64,000 nt of DNA from Mycobacterium sp. SMC-8 (GCF_025263565.1 NZ_CP079865.1:310001-374000), one strand, 5' to 3'. Counted from the first letter of the stretch, positions 36,322 through 45,869 are shown. The notes: generated by a model from the sequence alone, not told the origin. Made by a program: numbers and translations.

Positions 36322-37824
36322 TCAGGCCGCGCGGTCGCCGGGTGGTGCGGGTCCGCCGGGTTCGCCGGGATCGTCGGCGGTTCGTGGGGTGTCCGGTTCG
36401 GCGACGCGGACTTGGCTGCCCGCCGCGGGCTCGGCCGGCTCGGGATTGTCGGGTTCCGGGTCCTCTGGTGGGCGGAGGAGCCGTTCGGGTTGGTGGTAGT
36501 AGTTCAGCCGGGCCTGACCGGTGTCCAGTGTCGGGGGTGGGATCCATTCCACCTCACAACGGTCGTTCATCCGGGTCGACCACCCACCGCCGTCGGGGTC
36601 GACGCTGCGGTTATCCGGCCCGCACGCCAGGCCGAGTTCATCGACGTTGGTGTTCCCGCCATCGACCCAGTCGGCGACCACGTGATGGACCTGAGAGCCG
36701 TAGGCGCCCACGGTGCAGCCAGGTTTGGTGCACCCGCCGTCACGGGCGATCAGCATGATCCGCTGTGCCGGGGAGGCGATGCGCTTGGCGCGGAACAAAT
36801 CCATTGCTGAGCCGGTGGCCCGGTCGAACACCGCCAGATAGTGGTTGGCGTGCCCGGCCATGCGGATCACTTCGGCGATGGGCACCACCGTGCCCCCGCC
36901 GGTGACACCGACCCCGGCCCGGGACTGCAAATCCTGCACCGTGGTACGGATGATCACCGACACCGGCAGCCCGTTGAGCTGCCCGAGCTGGCCGCTCATC
37001 AGGGCGATCCGCCCGGCTGCGACCAGCGCATCATGCTGGCGCTGGGCCAGGCTGCGCTGATCGTTGTCGATCTGGGCCTGCGACGGCGTCCCCGACGTGC
37101 ACGGCTCGGGATCGTCGGGATTACACATCCCCGGCGCGGCCAACCGGGCGAAAATCGGCTCCCACACCGCCCACGCCTCCGGAGTCAGCGTGGCGCGCAG
37201 ATCCACCATGGCATCCCCACGCTGGGGCGACCTCGACACCGCGCGTTTGCGGGCGCGTTCGGTTTCATCGGGTTCGGGGCCGTCCTGATCGAGCAGAAAC
37301 AACGTCCGCTCCGCGCAGTCCTTGAGTTCCTTGGGGCCGTTACCGACCGCAGTACGCACCAGATCAACCTCAATGCGCTCCCGGGTGGCGGTGTCGACCC
37401 AGCCCGGCACCTTGTTGAGCGATCGGCGGATCACGTCGACGTGTTCGGCGTTGATCAGCCCGTGCGCTTGGGCGATCGCCGTGGCCGGCAGCACCGGCGG
37501 CAGGGCCGGGCCGGTCAACGACTGGCGCGGCGCCAACACCGCCGCTTCGCTCAACCGCCGATGCGCCTCGCCGGTCGAGAGCCGCCAACGCACCGAAAGC
37601 ACCTCTTTCCAGGATTTCGCGCCCATCTGGCGCGGGGTCGCCTCAGCCTGCAACCGGGCCAGCAGCCGATGACGCACCGCGGGCAGCTGACACCACAGGG
37701 TTTCCAGCTCATCCAGGGCCGCCACCAAATCCGGTCGGGTCAACAAATCAACCTCACAGGCCGCCACCTCATCGAAGGCGCGGCGCAACCCGCTCACCGC
37801 GGCCCGCACCTCGCTCCCCGACAT
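36322..37824 (-). CDS. 13E12-type DUF222 / HNH endonuclease-domain protein
   Basis: About 500 residues from ATG at 37824. The N-terminal DUF222 (about 10-330: LTRPDLVAALDELETLWCQL, SWKEVLSVRWRLSTGEA and AVLAPRQSLTG) is followed by an HNH domain: ARDGGCTKPGC, then VHHVVADWVDGGNTNVDELG and a downstream Asn. The tail is Pro/Glu-rich. This is the 13E12 repeat family, multicopy in mycobacteria and reported as DNA-damage-inducible in M. tuberculosis. A LexA-like box ends 4 bases upstream, supporting this start over 37838. Confidence 0.85.
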   Translation of the reverse strand: MSGSEVRAAVSGLRRAFDEVAACEVDLLTRPDLVAALDELETLWCQLPAVRHRLLARLQAEATPRQMGAKSWKEVLSVRWRLSTGEAHRRLSEAAVLAPRQSLTGPALPPVLPATAIAQAHGLINAEHVDVIRRSLNKVPGWVDTATRERIEVDLVRTAVGNGPKELKDCAERTLFLLDQDGPEPDETERARKRAVSRSPQRGDAMVDLRATLTPEAWAVWEPIFARLAAPGMCNPDDPEPCTSGTPSQAQIDNDQRSLAQRQHDALVAAGRIALMSGQLGQLNGLPVSVIIRTTVQDLQSRAGVGVTGGGTVVPIAEVIRMAGHANHYLAVFDRATGSAMDLFRAKRIASPAQRIMLIARDGGCTKPGCTVGAYGSQVHHVVADWVDGGNTNVDELGLACGPDNRSVDPDGGGWSTRMNDRCEVEWIPPPTLDTGQARLNYYHQPERLLRPPEDPEPDNPEPAEPAAGSQVRVAEPDTPRTADDPGEPGGPAPPGDRAA

Positions 37825-37827
37825 ACT

Positions 37828-37843
37828 TCGAACATACATTCGA
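37828..37843 (-). promoter_or_regulatory. LexA (SOS) box
   Basis: On the minus strand TCGAATGTATGTTCGA; the mycobacterial LexA consensus is TCGAAC-N4-GTTCGA, so one base differs. It lies directly in front of the 13E12-type gene, as in M. tuberculosis relatives. Confidence 0.75.
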
Positions 37844-38093
37844 CCACCGACAAACCGAGGTCGGCCTTCAGATGCCATCCACCAAGACATCGGCGACAGT
37901 TCTGAGCACTCTGACGCACACACTCCAAACCCGATCCGCGCCATCCGACCTCTGCGCTGATGCCGTCACCACCGACAGAGTGCAAGACATTGGACAACGC
38001 ATTCGAGCCTGTCCACGTCGCTTACGCGTTTCCTCCGCACTTTGATCCGCCCCGGCGTGTCCGGAGAGTTCTTCTGTTGGGAAGGATGGGCAC

Positions 38094-38420
38094 GTGGGAA
38101 CGAAGTCATCGAAGCGGTATCCAGACGAGCTGAAGGCGCGAGCGGTGCAGATGGTGGCCGATCTGCGCAGCGACACGGTCTCGGAGTGGGAGGCGATGGG
38201 CCGGGTTGCTGATCTGCTGGGCGTCGGTACCGCCGAGACGGTGCGCAAATGGGTCCGCCAGGCCGAGATCGACGCCGGAGATCGGGCTGGGCAGACCAGC
38301 GAGGAATCCGAGGTCCTGCGCAAGCTGCGCCGGGAGAACGCCGAACTCAAGCGGGCCAACGCGATTTTGAAGGCGGCGTCGGTTTTCTTCGCTGCCGAGC
38401 TCGACCGGCCGTCTCAGTAG
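38094..38420 (+). CDS. IS3-family OrfA
   Basis: 108 residues from GTG. HTH_Tnp_1-type: SKRYPDELKARAVQMVADLR, VADLLGVGTAETVRKWVRQA, then a leucine-zipper EVLRKLRRENAELKRANAIL that dimerises OrfA/OrfAB. Very close in motif layout to IS6110 OrfA. The stop lies 3 bases before the possible OrfB start; -1 slippage at GGTTTTC (38380-38386) would give the OrfAB transposase. Confidence 0.9.
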   Translation: MGTKSSKRYPDELKARAVQMVADLRSDTVSEWEAMGRVADLLGVGTAETVRKWVRQAEIDAGDRAGQTSEESEVLRKLRRENAELKRANAILKAASVFFAAELDRPSQ

Positions 38421-38422
38421 TC

Positions 38423-39376
38423 GTGGAGTTCATCAGCGCCCACCAGCACATGCGTGTGGGCGCTGATGGTCTCAAGTGGGGTGTCGAGTCGATGTGCGCC
38501 GTGCTCTCGGAGTTCGGCGTCGTGATCGCCCCGTCGACGTATTACGCCCACCGCGCCCGCCGTGGCCCCTCGAAGGCGGACTGGACTGATGCGCAGGTGA
38601 TCGACGCCATCTGGCGGCTGCGCCGATCCAACAAGCTGTTCGCGGTTCTGGGTGCCCGTAAGACGTGGATTGTGTTGCGTACCAACGGACTCGATGTCTC
38701 ACGGTGTGTTGTGGAGCGGGTCATGCGGGAGATGGGTTGGCGGGGTGCGTGCAAGCGCCGCCGGGTGCGCACCACCATTGCTGATCCGGCAGCAACGCGA
38801 GCTCCGGATCGGGTCGCGCGGCATTTCGTCGCCGGCGCGCCGGACCGTTTGTGGGTGGCCGATTTCACGTACTGCCGGACCCGTGCCGGCTGGGCCTACA
38901 CAGCGTTCGTGACCGACGTCTACGCCCGCAAGATCGTAGGCTGGAAGGTGGCCACCGAGATGACCCAGAAGCTGGTGACCGATGCGATCAACCACGCCAT
39001 AGATACCAGGAAGCGTTCTGGTGCAACATTTTTGGATGATCTGATCCATCACAGCGATGCGGGCTCTCAATATACGGCGGTAGCGTTCACTGAACACTTG
39101 GCCGCTGAAGGGATCCTGCCCTCAGTCGGATCGGTGGGCGATAGCTTCGACAACGCCTTGGCCGAATCGGTGAACAGCAGCTACAAGACCGAACTCATCG
39201 ACCACCAGCCGCCGTATCCCGGTGCCGCCGACCTCTCGCTGGCAACCGCCGAATGGGTGGCTTTCTACAACCGGCAGCGACCGAATGGCTACTGCCAGGA
39301 CCTGACTCCGGACCGGGCCGAAGCCCTCTATTACCATCGCCAACGGCACCCTCATACCGAGGAGGCACTCAGATAA
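38423..39376 (+). CDS. IS3-family OrfB transposase (DDE core)
   Basis: 317 residues from GTG 38423; the same frame is open upstream into OrfA, as needed for an OrfAB fusion. Catalytic D-D-E: LWVADFTYCRTRAGWAYTAF, LIHHSDAGSQYTAVAFTEHL and DNALAESVNSSYKTELI. Intact to its stop 30 bases before the right IS end. Confidence 0.9.
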   Translation: MEFISAHQHMRVGADGLKWGVESMCAVLSEFGVVIAPSTYYAHRARRGPSKADWTDAQVIDAIWRLRRSNKLFAVLGARKTWIVLRTNGLDVSRCVVERVMREMGWRGACKRRRVRTTIADPAATRAPDRVARHFVAGAPDRLWVADFTYCRTRAGWAYTAFVTDVYARKIVGWKVATEMTQKLVTDAINHAIDTRKRSGATFLDDLIHHSDAGSQYTAVAFTEHLAAEGILPSVGSVGDSFDNALAESVNSSYKTELIDHQPPYPGAADLSLATAEWVAFYNRQRPNGYCQDLTPDRAEALYYHRQRHPHTEEALR

Positions 39377-39428
39377 GAGAACCTCCCGACATGCCGGGGT
39401 GGATCACTTGACTGCACTCATTCCCAAC

Positions 39429-41726
39429 TCATTCCCATCTGACCTCGTCGGGCGTCTTGTCGTCACGCAGCCCGCGCCAGCTGGCCTGCCGGAGCCGGTT
39501 GTCGGACGTACGTTCGCTGTAGCGCACCTCCCCCACCAGTTCCGGCCGCACGAACGTCACCCCCTTGGCGTCCTGCTTGGGAAGCTCTGTGGCGAAAGGT
39601 GATTCGTCGGTACGTAGGGGCATCAGCGTCTCCTTCAGCGACGCCAGCTCCTTGTCGGTGAACCCGGTGCCCACACGGCCGACGAACTGCAGGCCGCCGT
39701 CGCCGGGGATGCCGAGCACGAGCGCACCGATGCCGCTGGTGCGGCCCCCGTTGCCTTCCCGCCAGCCCCCGATCACCACCTCCTGGGTGTTCCAGAGTTT
39801 GTCCTTGATCCACGACGATGAGCGACGACCCGGCTGGTAAGTGGCGTCGCGCTTCTTCGCGATGACCCCCTCCCACCGCTTCTTGCGTGCCGCCTCGAGC
39901 GCCTCGGGCCCGGTGTCGGCGTCGATCACCGGGGGCACGATGACGCCGCAAGCATCGGCAAGAGCCTCCAACAGGCGACGGCGGTCGGAGTATTTGGCCC
40001 GCAGCAGCGAACGGCCGTCGAGATAGAGGATGTCGAACGCCCAGAACTCCACTCGCGTCGACCGCGCCCTGTTCTGCATGTGGCCGAAGTTGGGAACACC
40101 GGACTCGTCGAGTGCCACCGCCTCGCCGTCGAGGATCACGTGGTGCTCGGCGAGGTCGGCGGCCAGCGCCCTCAGCTGCGGATACTCGCCGGTGACGTCG
40201 CGACCCCGCCGCGAGCGCAGCGCCAACTTCCCGTGATCGATTTCGACCAACAGCCGGTAGCCATCCCACTTTCCCTCGAACGCCCACTGCGCCTTGGTCA
40301 GTCGCTGTATCGAGCCCTCGGTGGCCAGCATGGGCGCAAGGTCTGCCACTGTGGGATTGTTCTGCTCCTTCATCCGGTGCGCCAGCCAGTTCTTGCCGTC
40401 GGTCTGGATCAACGCATACCGGCCCTCGATCTTGCTGCCGTGCAGGGTCACGATGACCTCGCCGCCCTTGGCAGGACCGTCGGGCGGATTGTCCCGAAAC
40501 TTCTCGGTCTCGTAGGTGCCGGTATCCCAGAGGTAGACCTGGCCTCCGCCGTACTCGCCTTTGGGGATCTCACCCGCGAAGGTCAGGTACTCCATCGGGT
40601 GGTCCTCGGTGTGTACGGCGAGGTGGTTCACCGAAGGGGTGTCGGGCAGGTTCTTGGGCACCGCCCAGCTGACCAGCACACCGTCGCGTTCCAGCCGGAA
40701 GTCGTAATGCAGCCGGCGGGCGTGGTGTTCCTGGATGACGAACGTGTCGTTGTTGCCGGTCTTCGGAGCCTCACCGGGAATCGGTTCCGGAGTCTTGGCG
40801 GTGTCGCGCATGCTTCGATACCGGGTGAGCCGGTCGGGCACCGGCAGCGGCGGATCCAGATCGGCGAGCAGGTCGCCGTCGCGGTCGAGCCGATCGAGCA
40901 CCTCGTCGAACATCAGGTGACGCAGGTCCGGATCCTCGATCTCGTCCCAGGTGCGCGGCGCCGCCACGGTCGGATGTTCGCGTCCGCGAAGGGAATACGG
41001 CGCGATGGTGGTCTTGTTGCCGTTGTTCTGACTCCAGTCCAGAAATACCTTGCCGGCCCGCATGCTTTTGGTCATCGTGGCTGTGACCTGCTTGGGCATC
41101 GCCTGTTCGAGCTGCTGGGCCACCCGCTTGGCCAGCACAGAGGCTCCGCGTGAGCTGATCGGGTCGTCGAGCGGCACGTAGAGGTGCAGCCCCTTGCTGC
41201 CGCTGGTCAGCGGGAACGTCCGCAACCCGATGTCGCCGATCAGACCCCGGACCTCGTGGGCGACCTCGCACAACTGCCGGAACGTCACCCCCTCACCCGG
41301 GTCGAGATCGAACACGATGCGCGTCGCAGGCCCGACCTCACCGGCTTCCCCGTCGCCGCCCGTGAACCGCCACTGCGGCACGTGCACTTCCAGCGCGGCC
41401 TGCTGGGCGATCCAGGCCAGCCCCTCCACGGTGTCGATCACCGGATAGGTCGTGGTGCCCGACTTGTGCACGACGGTGCCGCGTCTCAGCCAGTCCGGCG
41501 CGGACGAGGCGAGCTGCTTTTCGAAGAAGGACTCCTGGTCGACGCCGTTGGGCCAGCGCTTGCGGGTGACGGGACGCCCGGCGATGTGGGGCAGCATCGC
41601 CGCCGCTACGTTGACGTAGTAGTCGAACACCTCTGCTTTCGTGACGTCCCTGCGCCGTCCCCCGGTCGCCGGGTACAGCACCTTGTCCGGGTTGGTCAGC
41701 CTCACCCGGTCATAGCGGTCCACCAC
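39429..41726 (-). CDS. ligD: NHEJ ATP-dependent DNA ligase LigD
   Basis: 765 residues with three domains: N-terminal primase-like polymerase (about 1-290, with FDLDPGEG as the metal-binding Asp-x-Asp), 3'-phosphoesterase (about 325-460, with HARRLHYDFRLERDG), and C-terminal ATP ligase (about 475-765, with the adenylated Lys in FEGKWDGYRLLVEI). This Pol-PE-Lig order is typical of mycobacteria. It joins double-strand breaks with Ku, encoded 1 kb away on the other strand. Confidence 0.96.
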   Translation of the reverse strand: MVDRYDRVRLTNPDKVLYPATGGRRRDVTKAEVFDYYVNVAAAMLPHIAGRPVTRKRWPNGVDQESFFEKQLASSAPDWLRRGTVVHKSGTTTYPVIDTVEGLAWIAQQAALEVHVPQWRFTGGDGEAGEVGPATRIVFDLDPGEGVTFRQLCEVAHEVRGLIGDIGLRTFPLTSGSKGLHLYVPLDDPISSRGASVLAKRVAQQLEQAMPKQVTATMTKSMRAGKVFLDWSQNNGNKTTIAPYSLRGREHPTVAAPRTWDEIEDPDLRHLMFDEVLDRLDRDGDLLADLDPPLPVPDRLTRYRSMRDTAKTPEPIPGEAPKTGNNDTFVIQEHHARRLHYDFRLERDGVLVSWAVPKNLPDTPSVNHLAVHTEDHPMEYLTFAGEIPKGEYGGGQVYLWDTGTYETEKFRDNPPDGPAKGGEVIVTLHGSKIEGRYALIQTDGKNWLAHRMKEQNNPTVADLAPMLATEGSIQRLTKAQWAFEGKWDGYRLLVEIDHGKLALRSRRGRDVTGEYPQLRALAADLAEHHVILDGEAVALDESGVPNFGHMQNRARSTRVEFWAFDILYLDGRSLLRAKYSDRRRLLEALADACGVIVPPVIDADTGPEALEAARKKRWEGVIAKKRDATYQPGRRSSSWIKDKLWNTQEVVIGGWREGNGGRTSGIGALVLGIPGDGGLQFVGRVGTGFTDKELASLKETLMPLRTDESPFATELPKQDAKGVTFVRPELVGEVRYSERTSDNRLRQASWRGLRDDKTPDEVRWE

Positions 41727-41767
41727 ATCACGGTATTACCCATTCCGGAAGCGGTAGCGTCGACACG

Positions 41768-42697
41768 ATGAGGGCACTGGTGATCGGTGAGGCACTCGTC
41801 GACATCGTCGAACGCGACGGAGAGCCACTGGGCGAATATGTGGGCGGAAGCCCACTGAATGTGGCGGTCGGCCTCGCCCGGCTGGGCCGCGACGTCGATT
41901 TCCTCACCCACATCGGCACCGACGCCCGCGGGCAGCGGATCGCGGACTACGTGAAAAGCTCAGGTGCACAACTTGTTTCCGGAAGCACCAGTGCCGCCAA
42001 GACCGCCACGGCACTCGCCCGGCTCGATCCGTCCGGGTCGGCGACCTATTCGTTCGACATCGAGTGGCAGCTGAGCGGCACTCCCGAAGTAGCGCCGCCG
42101 TTGGTGTTGCACACCGGCTCCATCGCCACGGTGCTGGAACCGGGATGCCTGGCCACCAAGGCCCTCGTCGACACGTATCACTTGTCGGCGACAGTCACCT
42201 TCGACCCGAACATCCGCTCCGCGCTGATCGCCGATGCCGACGCCGCTCGTGCGCGCATCGACCGGATGCTCGAACGCGCCGACGTCGTCAAGGCCAGCAG
42301 CGAGGACCTGCACTGGATGGATCCGACGCGCACCCCCGATCAGACCGCGGCGGCCTGGCTGGCCCTGGGACCGTCGATCGTCGTGGTGACCTACGGCGCG
42401 GACGGTGCGCTGGCGATGTGTGCGGACGGAACGGTGCGGGTACCTGCCGGACATGTCGATGTGGTGGACACCGTGGGCGCGGGTGATGCGTTCATGACGG
42501 GCCTCATCGACGCGCTGTGGTCGATGGATCTGCTCGGCGCGCAGCGTCGCGACCGCCTCGCCGCCATCGGAACGGAGTCATTGACGGGCGCGGTGCGCAT
42601 GGCGACGCTGACGGCGGCCCTGACCGTGGCGCGGCCCGGCGCCGAGCTACCCGATCGTGTCAGCCGCGACGCCGCCGCATCGGACATACTGGGCTGA
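41768..42697 (+). CDS. PfkB-family sugar kinase, fructokinase-like
   Basis: 309 residues. Ribokinase fold with the start ALVIGEALVDIVERDG, the substrate-side GGSPLNVAVGLARLG and the anion-hole/catalytic-base motif DTVGAGDAFMTG near residue 237. Probably phosphorylates fructose or a similar sugar. Its TGA shares a base with the ku ATG (TGATG), so kinase and ku are co-translated. No sugar transporter is beside it. A gene here between ligD and ku is not part of the M. tuberculosis layout as I recall it. Confidence 0.82.
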   Translation: MRALVIGEALVDIVERDGEPLGEYVGGSPLNVAVGLARLGRDVDFLTHIGTDARGQRIADYVKSSGAQLVSGSTSAAKTATALARLDPSGSATYSFDIEWQLSGTPEVAPPLVLHTGSIATVLEPGCLATKALVDTYHLSATVTFDPNIRSALIADADAARARIDRMLERADVVKASSEDLHWMDPTRTPDQTAAAWLALGPSIVVVTYGADGALAMCADGTVRVPAGHVDVVDTVGAGDAFMTGLIDALWSMDLLGAQRRDRLAAIGTESLTGAVRMATLTAALTVARPGAELPDRVSRDAAASDILG

Positions 42698-43674
42698 TGC
42701 GGTCCATCTGGAAGGGCTCCATCGCGTTCGGGCTGGTCAATGTCCCGGTCAAGGTGTACAGCGCCACCGAGGACCACGACATCAAGTTCCATCAGGTGCA
42801 CGAGAAGGACAACGGACGCATCCGCTACAAGCGGGTGTGTGAGGTGTGCGGTGAGGTCGTCGAGTACCGCGACATCGCCAAGGCCTACGAATCCGATGAC
42901 GGACAGACCGTCATCATCACCGATGACGACATCTCGACGCTCCCCGAAGAACGTAGCCGCGAGATCGAGGTGCTGGAGTTCGTGCCCGCCGGCGATCTCG
43001 ACCCGCTGATGTACGACCGGTCGTATTTCCTGGAGCCCGACGGAAAGTCGGCGAAGTCCTACGTGCTGCTCGCCCAGACGCTGAAGGAGACCGACCGGGT
43101 TGCGATCGTGAACTTCGCGCTGCGTAACAAGACCCGACTGGCCGCCCTGCGGGTCAAGGATTTCAGCAAGCGCGACGTGATGATGATTCACACCCTGCTG
43201 TGGCCTGACGAGATCCGCGATCCGGACTTCCCGGTGCTCGACAAGAAGGTCGACGTCAAGCCCGCCGAGCTGAAGATGGCCAGTCAGGTCGTGGATTCCA
43301 TGACCGACGACTTCAATCCGGACCGCTACCACGACGACTATCAGGAGCATTTGCACGAGCTGATCCAGGCGAAACTCGAAGGCGGAGAAGCATTTACCAC
43401 CGAAGAGCAGCCGCAGGAGCTCGACGAGACCGAGGATGTCTCCGATCTGCTGGCCAAGCTGGAAGCTAGCGTGAAGGCCCGCAAGGAGCAAGGCTCGTCG
43501 AGCAGGTCGGGTCGATCAGGGTCCGGCTCCGATGAAGAGGAGTCGGACGACACCGATGACTCCGACGGCGGGTCGGCCAGGAAGGCGCCAGCCAAGAAAT
43601 TGGCTGCCAAGAAAGCACCCGCCAAGAAGACAGCGGCCAAAAAGGCGGCCAAGAAGGCACCGGCCAAGAAGTAG
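42697..43674 (+). CDS. ku: DNA end-binding protein Ku
   Basis: 325 residues, against about 273 in M. tuberculosis. The core Ku bridge (MRSIWKGSIAFGLVNVPVKV, RYKRVCEVCGEVVEY, SKRDVMMIHTLLWPDEIRD) forms a homodimer ring on DNA ends and recruits LigD. After residue 260 comes an acidic Ser/Asp linker and a 30-residue tail of Lys/Ala/Pro repeats (KKAPAKKTAAKKAAKKAP). Such Lys-rich tails occur in fast-growing mycobacteria and help Ku bind and slide on DNA. Confidence 0.94.
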   Translation: MRSIWKGSIAFGLVNVPVKVYSATEDHDIKFHQVHEKDNGRIRYKRVCEVCGEVVEYRDIAKAYESDDGQTVIITDDDISTLPEERSREIEVLEFVPAGDLDPLMYDRSYFLEPDGKSAKSYVLLAQTLKETDRVAIVNFALRNKTRLAALRVKDFSKRDVMMIHTLLWPDEIRDPDFPVLDKKVDVKPAELKMASQVVDSMTDDFNPDRYHDDYQEHLHELIQAKLEGGEAFTTEEQPQELDETEDVSDLLAKLEASVKARKEQGSSSRSGRSGSGSDEEESDDTDDSDGGSARKAPAKKLAAKKAPAKKTAAKKAAKKAPAKK

Positions 43675-43889
43675 CACTGGACCGGCGCCGCCAACCGGCA
43701 GGCACGCATCGAAGTTGACGTCAGTTCCGGCCGCTGACATCACAGGCACGACGCGCCCCACCTAGCGACGTTTAGCAGCGGCCCACTCGCACTTCTCCTG
43801 AAATAGACGAACTCCTGTGACTGGTGTTGCCCGTGGCGACGCCGACCCGCGACGCGCCCCCGAAAGGCGAAGCCGCCCCCACAGTCAAA
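43675..43889. other. ku-SDR intergenic region
   Basis: About 290 bases lie between ku and the next start. I see no ORF with coding character, no clear terminator and no RNA gene here. The only recognisable element is the KstR box at its right end. Confidence 0.6.
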
Positions 43890-43903
43890 TAGAACGTGTT
43901 CCA
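43890..43903. promoter_or_regulatory. KstR-type operator before the SDR/DapB-like pair
   Basis: TAGAACGTGTTCCA fits TnnAACnnGTTnnA. It is 64 bases upstream of the SDR start and controls, if functional, both genes of the pair. Confidence 0.72.
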
Positions 43904-43967
43904 GAAACCGTCACTTCGCTGCGTACTCCTTGCTAGCGTGACGCCCCGTGACCATTGGACGACGCGC

Positions 43968-44759
43968 ATGATCTTGGACCGGTTCCGACTCGACGATCAG
44001 GTGGCCGTGGTGACCGGCGCCGGCCGCGGGCTGGGCGCGGCGATGGCTCTGGCATTCGCTGAAGCTGGCGCTGACGTGCTGATTGCCGCCCGCACCCGGT
44101 CCCAGCTCGACGAGGTGGCCCAGCAGGTCGAGGCGACCGGCCGGCGCGCGCACGTCGTGGTCGCCGACCTCGCGCACTCCGAGGACACCGCGGCCCTCGC
44201 GGCCCAGGCCGTCGACGCGTTCGGGCGACTAGACATCGTCGTCAACAACGTTGGCGGCACCATGCCGAACGCGCTTCTGAACACCTCGGCCAAGGACATG
44301 CGCGACGCGTTCGCGTTCAACGTCGCGACCGCGCACGCGCTGACCGTCGCCGCGGTGCCGCTGATGCTCGAGCACGCCGGCGGCGGCAGCATCATCAACA
44401 TCACCTCGACGATGGGGCGCCTAGCCGGCCGCGGGTTCGCCGCCTACGGCACCGCGAAAGCCGCGCTGGCGCACTACACCCGGTTGTCGGCGCTTGATCT
44501 GGCCCCGCGGATCCGGGTCAACGCGATCGCCCCCGGTTCGATCCTGACCTCGGCGCTGGAGATCGTGGCCGAGAACGACGCGCTGCGCGACCCGATGGAG
44601 AAGGCCACCCCGCTCAAGCGTCTCGGCGATCCCGTCGACATCGCCGCCGCCGCGGTGTATCTGGCCTCGCCGGCCGGCAGCTACCTGACCGGTAAGACCC
44701 TCGAAGTCGACGGCGGCATCACCTTCCCGAATCTCGACCTGCCCATCCCCGATCTGTGA
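43968..44759 (+). CDS. short-chain dehydrogenase/reductase (Rv0927c-like)
   Basis: 263 residues from ATG 43968. Classical [23 protein letters not shown] cofactor loop, NNVGGTMPN, catalytic Ser in [11 protein letters not shown], and [11 protein letters not shown] (Tyr-x3-Lys). The C-terminal [13 protein letters not shown] is typical of beta-oxoacyl-ACP reductase-like members. It is 10 bases upstream of the DapB-like gene and behind a KstR box. Together with the order relative to mntH this matches Rv0927c-Rv0926c. Confidence 0.85.
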   Translation: MILDRFRLDDQVAVVTGAGRGLGAAMALAFAEAGADVLIAARTRSQLDEVAQQVEATGRRAHVVVADLAHSEDTAALAAQAVDAFGRLDIVVNNVGGTMPNALLNTSAKDMRDAFAFNVATAHALTVAAVPLMLEHAGGGSIINITSTMGRLAGRGFAAYGTAKAALAHYTRLSALDLAPRIRVNAIAPGSILTSALEIVAENDALRDPMEKATPLKRLGDPVDIAAAAVYLASPAGSYLTGKTLEVDGGITFPNLDLPIPDL

Positions 44760-44769
44760 GGAGCCAGCC

Positions 44770-45867
44770 ATGGCCATCAAAGTCGCCGCCATCGGCACCG
44801 GAAACGTCGGCAAGCACGCGCTGGCACAGCTGATTACCGACGCCCGCTTCGAGTTGACCGCGGTGTGGGTGTCCTCGGAGGCCAAAACCGGTAAGGATGC
44901 CGCAGAGCTTGCCGGACTCCAGGATTCGACGGGGGTGTTGGCCACCACCGACCTCGACGCGGTGCTGGCCACGCAACCGGAGTGCGCGGTCTACACCGCA
45001 CTGGCCGACAACCGGCTGCCCGAGGCGCTGGAAGATTACCGCCGGATCCTCGCCGCGGGCGTCAACGTCGTCGGCAGCAGCGCCGTCTTCCTCCAGCATC
45101 CGTGGCAGGTGCTCCCCGACGAGCTGATCTCCCCCATCGAGGACGCCGCCAAAGCGGGCAACGCCAGCATTTTCGTGAACGGCATCGACCCGGGCTTCGC
45201 CAACGACCTGCTTCCGATGGCACTGGCGGGAACCTGCCAGAGCGTCCAGCAGATCCGCTGTATGGAGATCATCAACTACGACACGTACGACAGCGCGCCG
45301 GTGATGTTCGACGTCATGGGCTTCGGCGGCAGCCTGGACGACACCCCGATGCTGCTGCAGCCGGGAGTGCTGAGCCTGGCGTGGGGCTCGGTGGTGCGGC
45401 AGCTGGCCGCCGGATTGGGCATCGACCTCGACGAGGTCACCGAGACCCATGTGCGTGTCCCCGCGCCGGAGGCCTTCGACATCGCCGCCGGCCGCATCGA
45501 GAAGGGCACCACCGCGGCGATCCGCTTCGAGGTGCGCGGGATGAAGGACGGAGACGTCGCCGTGGTCCTCGAGCACGTCACCCGGCTGCGTGATGACCTG
45601 TGCCCGGAGTGGCCGCAGCCCGCTCAGCACGGCGGCTCCTACCGGATCGAGATCACCGGCGAACCGTCCTACACGCTCGACCTGTGCCTGAGCAGTCCCC
45701 ACGGCGACCACAACCATGCCGGGCTGGTGGCGACCGCGGCTCGAGTCGTCAATGCGATCCCCGCCGTCATCGACGCTGCCCCCGGAATCGTGACCGCGCG
45801 GGAGTTACCTCCCATAACCGGCGAAGGTCTGTACGCTAAGCGGCAACCCTCCCTGGAAGGATGCTGA
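44770..45867 (+). CDS. DapB-like NAD(P)-binding oxidoreductase (Rv0926c-like)
   Basis: 365 residues. Rossmann start KVAAIGTGNVGKHALAQLI, VVGSSAVFLQHPWQVLPDEL, then NGIDPGFANDLLPMALAG and a C-terminal alpha/beta domain. The family is dihydrodipicolinate-reductase-like, or 2,4-diaminopentanoate dehydrogenase-like. True DapB is about 245 residues, so this is not the lysine-pathway enzyme. Substrate unknown; linkage to the SDR and a KstR box points to lipid metabolism. Confidence 0.75.
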   Translation: MAIKVAAIGTGNVGKHALAQLITDARFELTAVWVSSEAKTGKDAAELAGLQDSTGVLATTDLDAVLATQPECAVYTALADNRLPEALEDYRRILAAGVNVVGSSAVFLQHPWQVLPDELISPIEDAAKAGNASIFVNGIDPGFANDLLPMALAGTCQSVQQIRCMEIINYDTYDSAPVMFDVMGFGGSLDDTPMLLQPGVLSLAWGSVVRQLAAGLGIDLDEVTETHVRVPAPEAFDIAAGRIEKGTTAAIRFEVRGMKDGDVAVVLEHVTRLRDDLCPEWPQPAQHGGSYRIEITGEPSYTLDLCLSSPHGDHNHAGLVATAARVVNAIPAVIDAAPGIVTARELPPITGEGLYAKRQPSLEGC

Positions 45868-45869
45868 AA

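Larger units (their letters stand above)
38043..39406 (+). mobile_element. complete IS3-family insertion sequence (1,364 bp)
   Basis: Terminal inverted repeats of about 28 bases: left end TGATCCGCCCCGGCGTGTCC, right end complement TGATCCACCCCGGCATGTCG. A 3-bp target duplication CTT flanks it (38040-38042 and 39407-39409). It encodes OrfA and OrfB in overlapping frames with an intact DDE core. OrfA and OrfB resemble IS6110, so it belongs to the same IS51/IS3 subgroup. Both ends are intact, so it should be able to move. It lies between the 13E12 gene and ligD and interrupts no gene that I can see. Confidence 0.92.
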
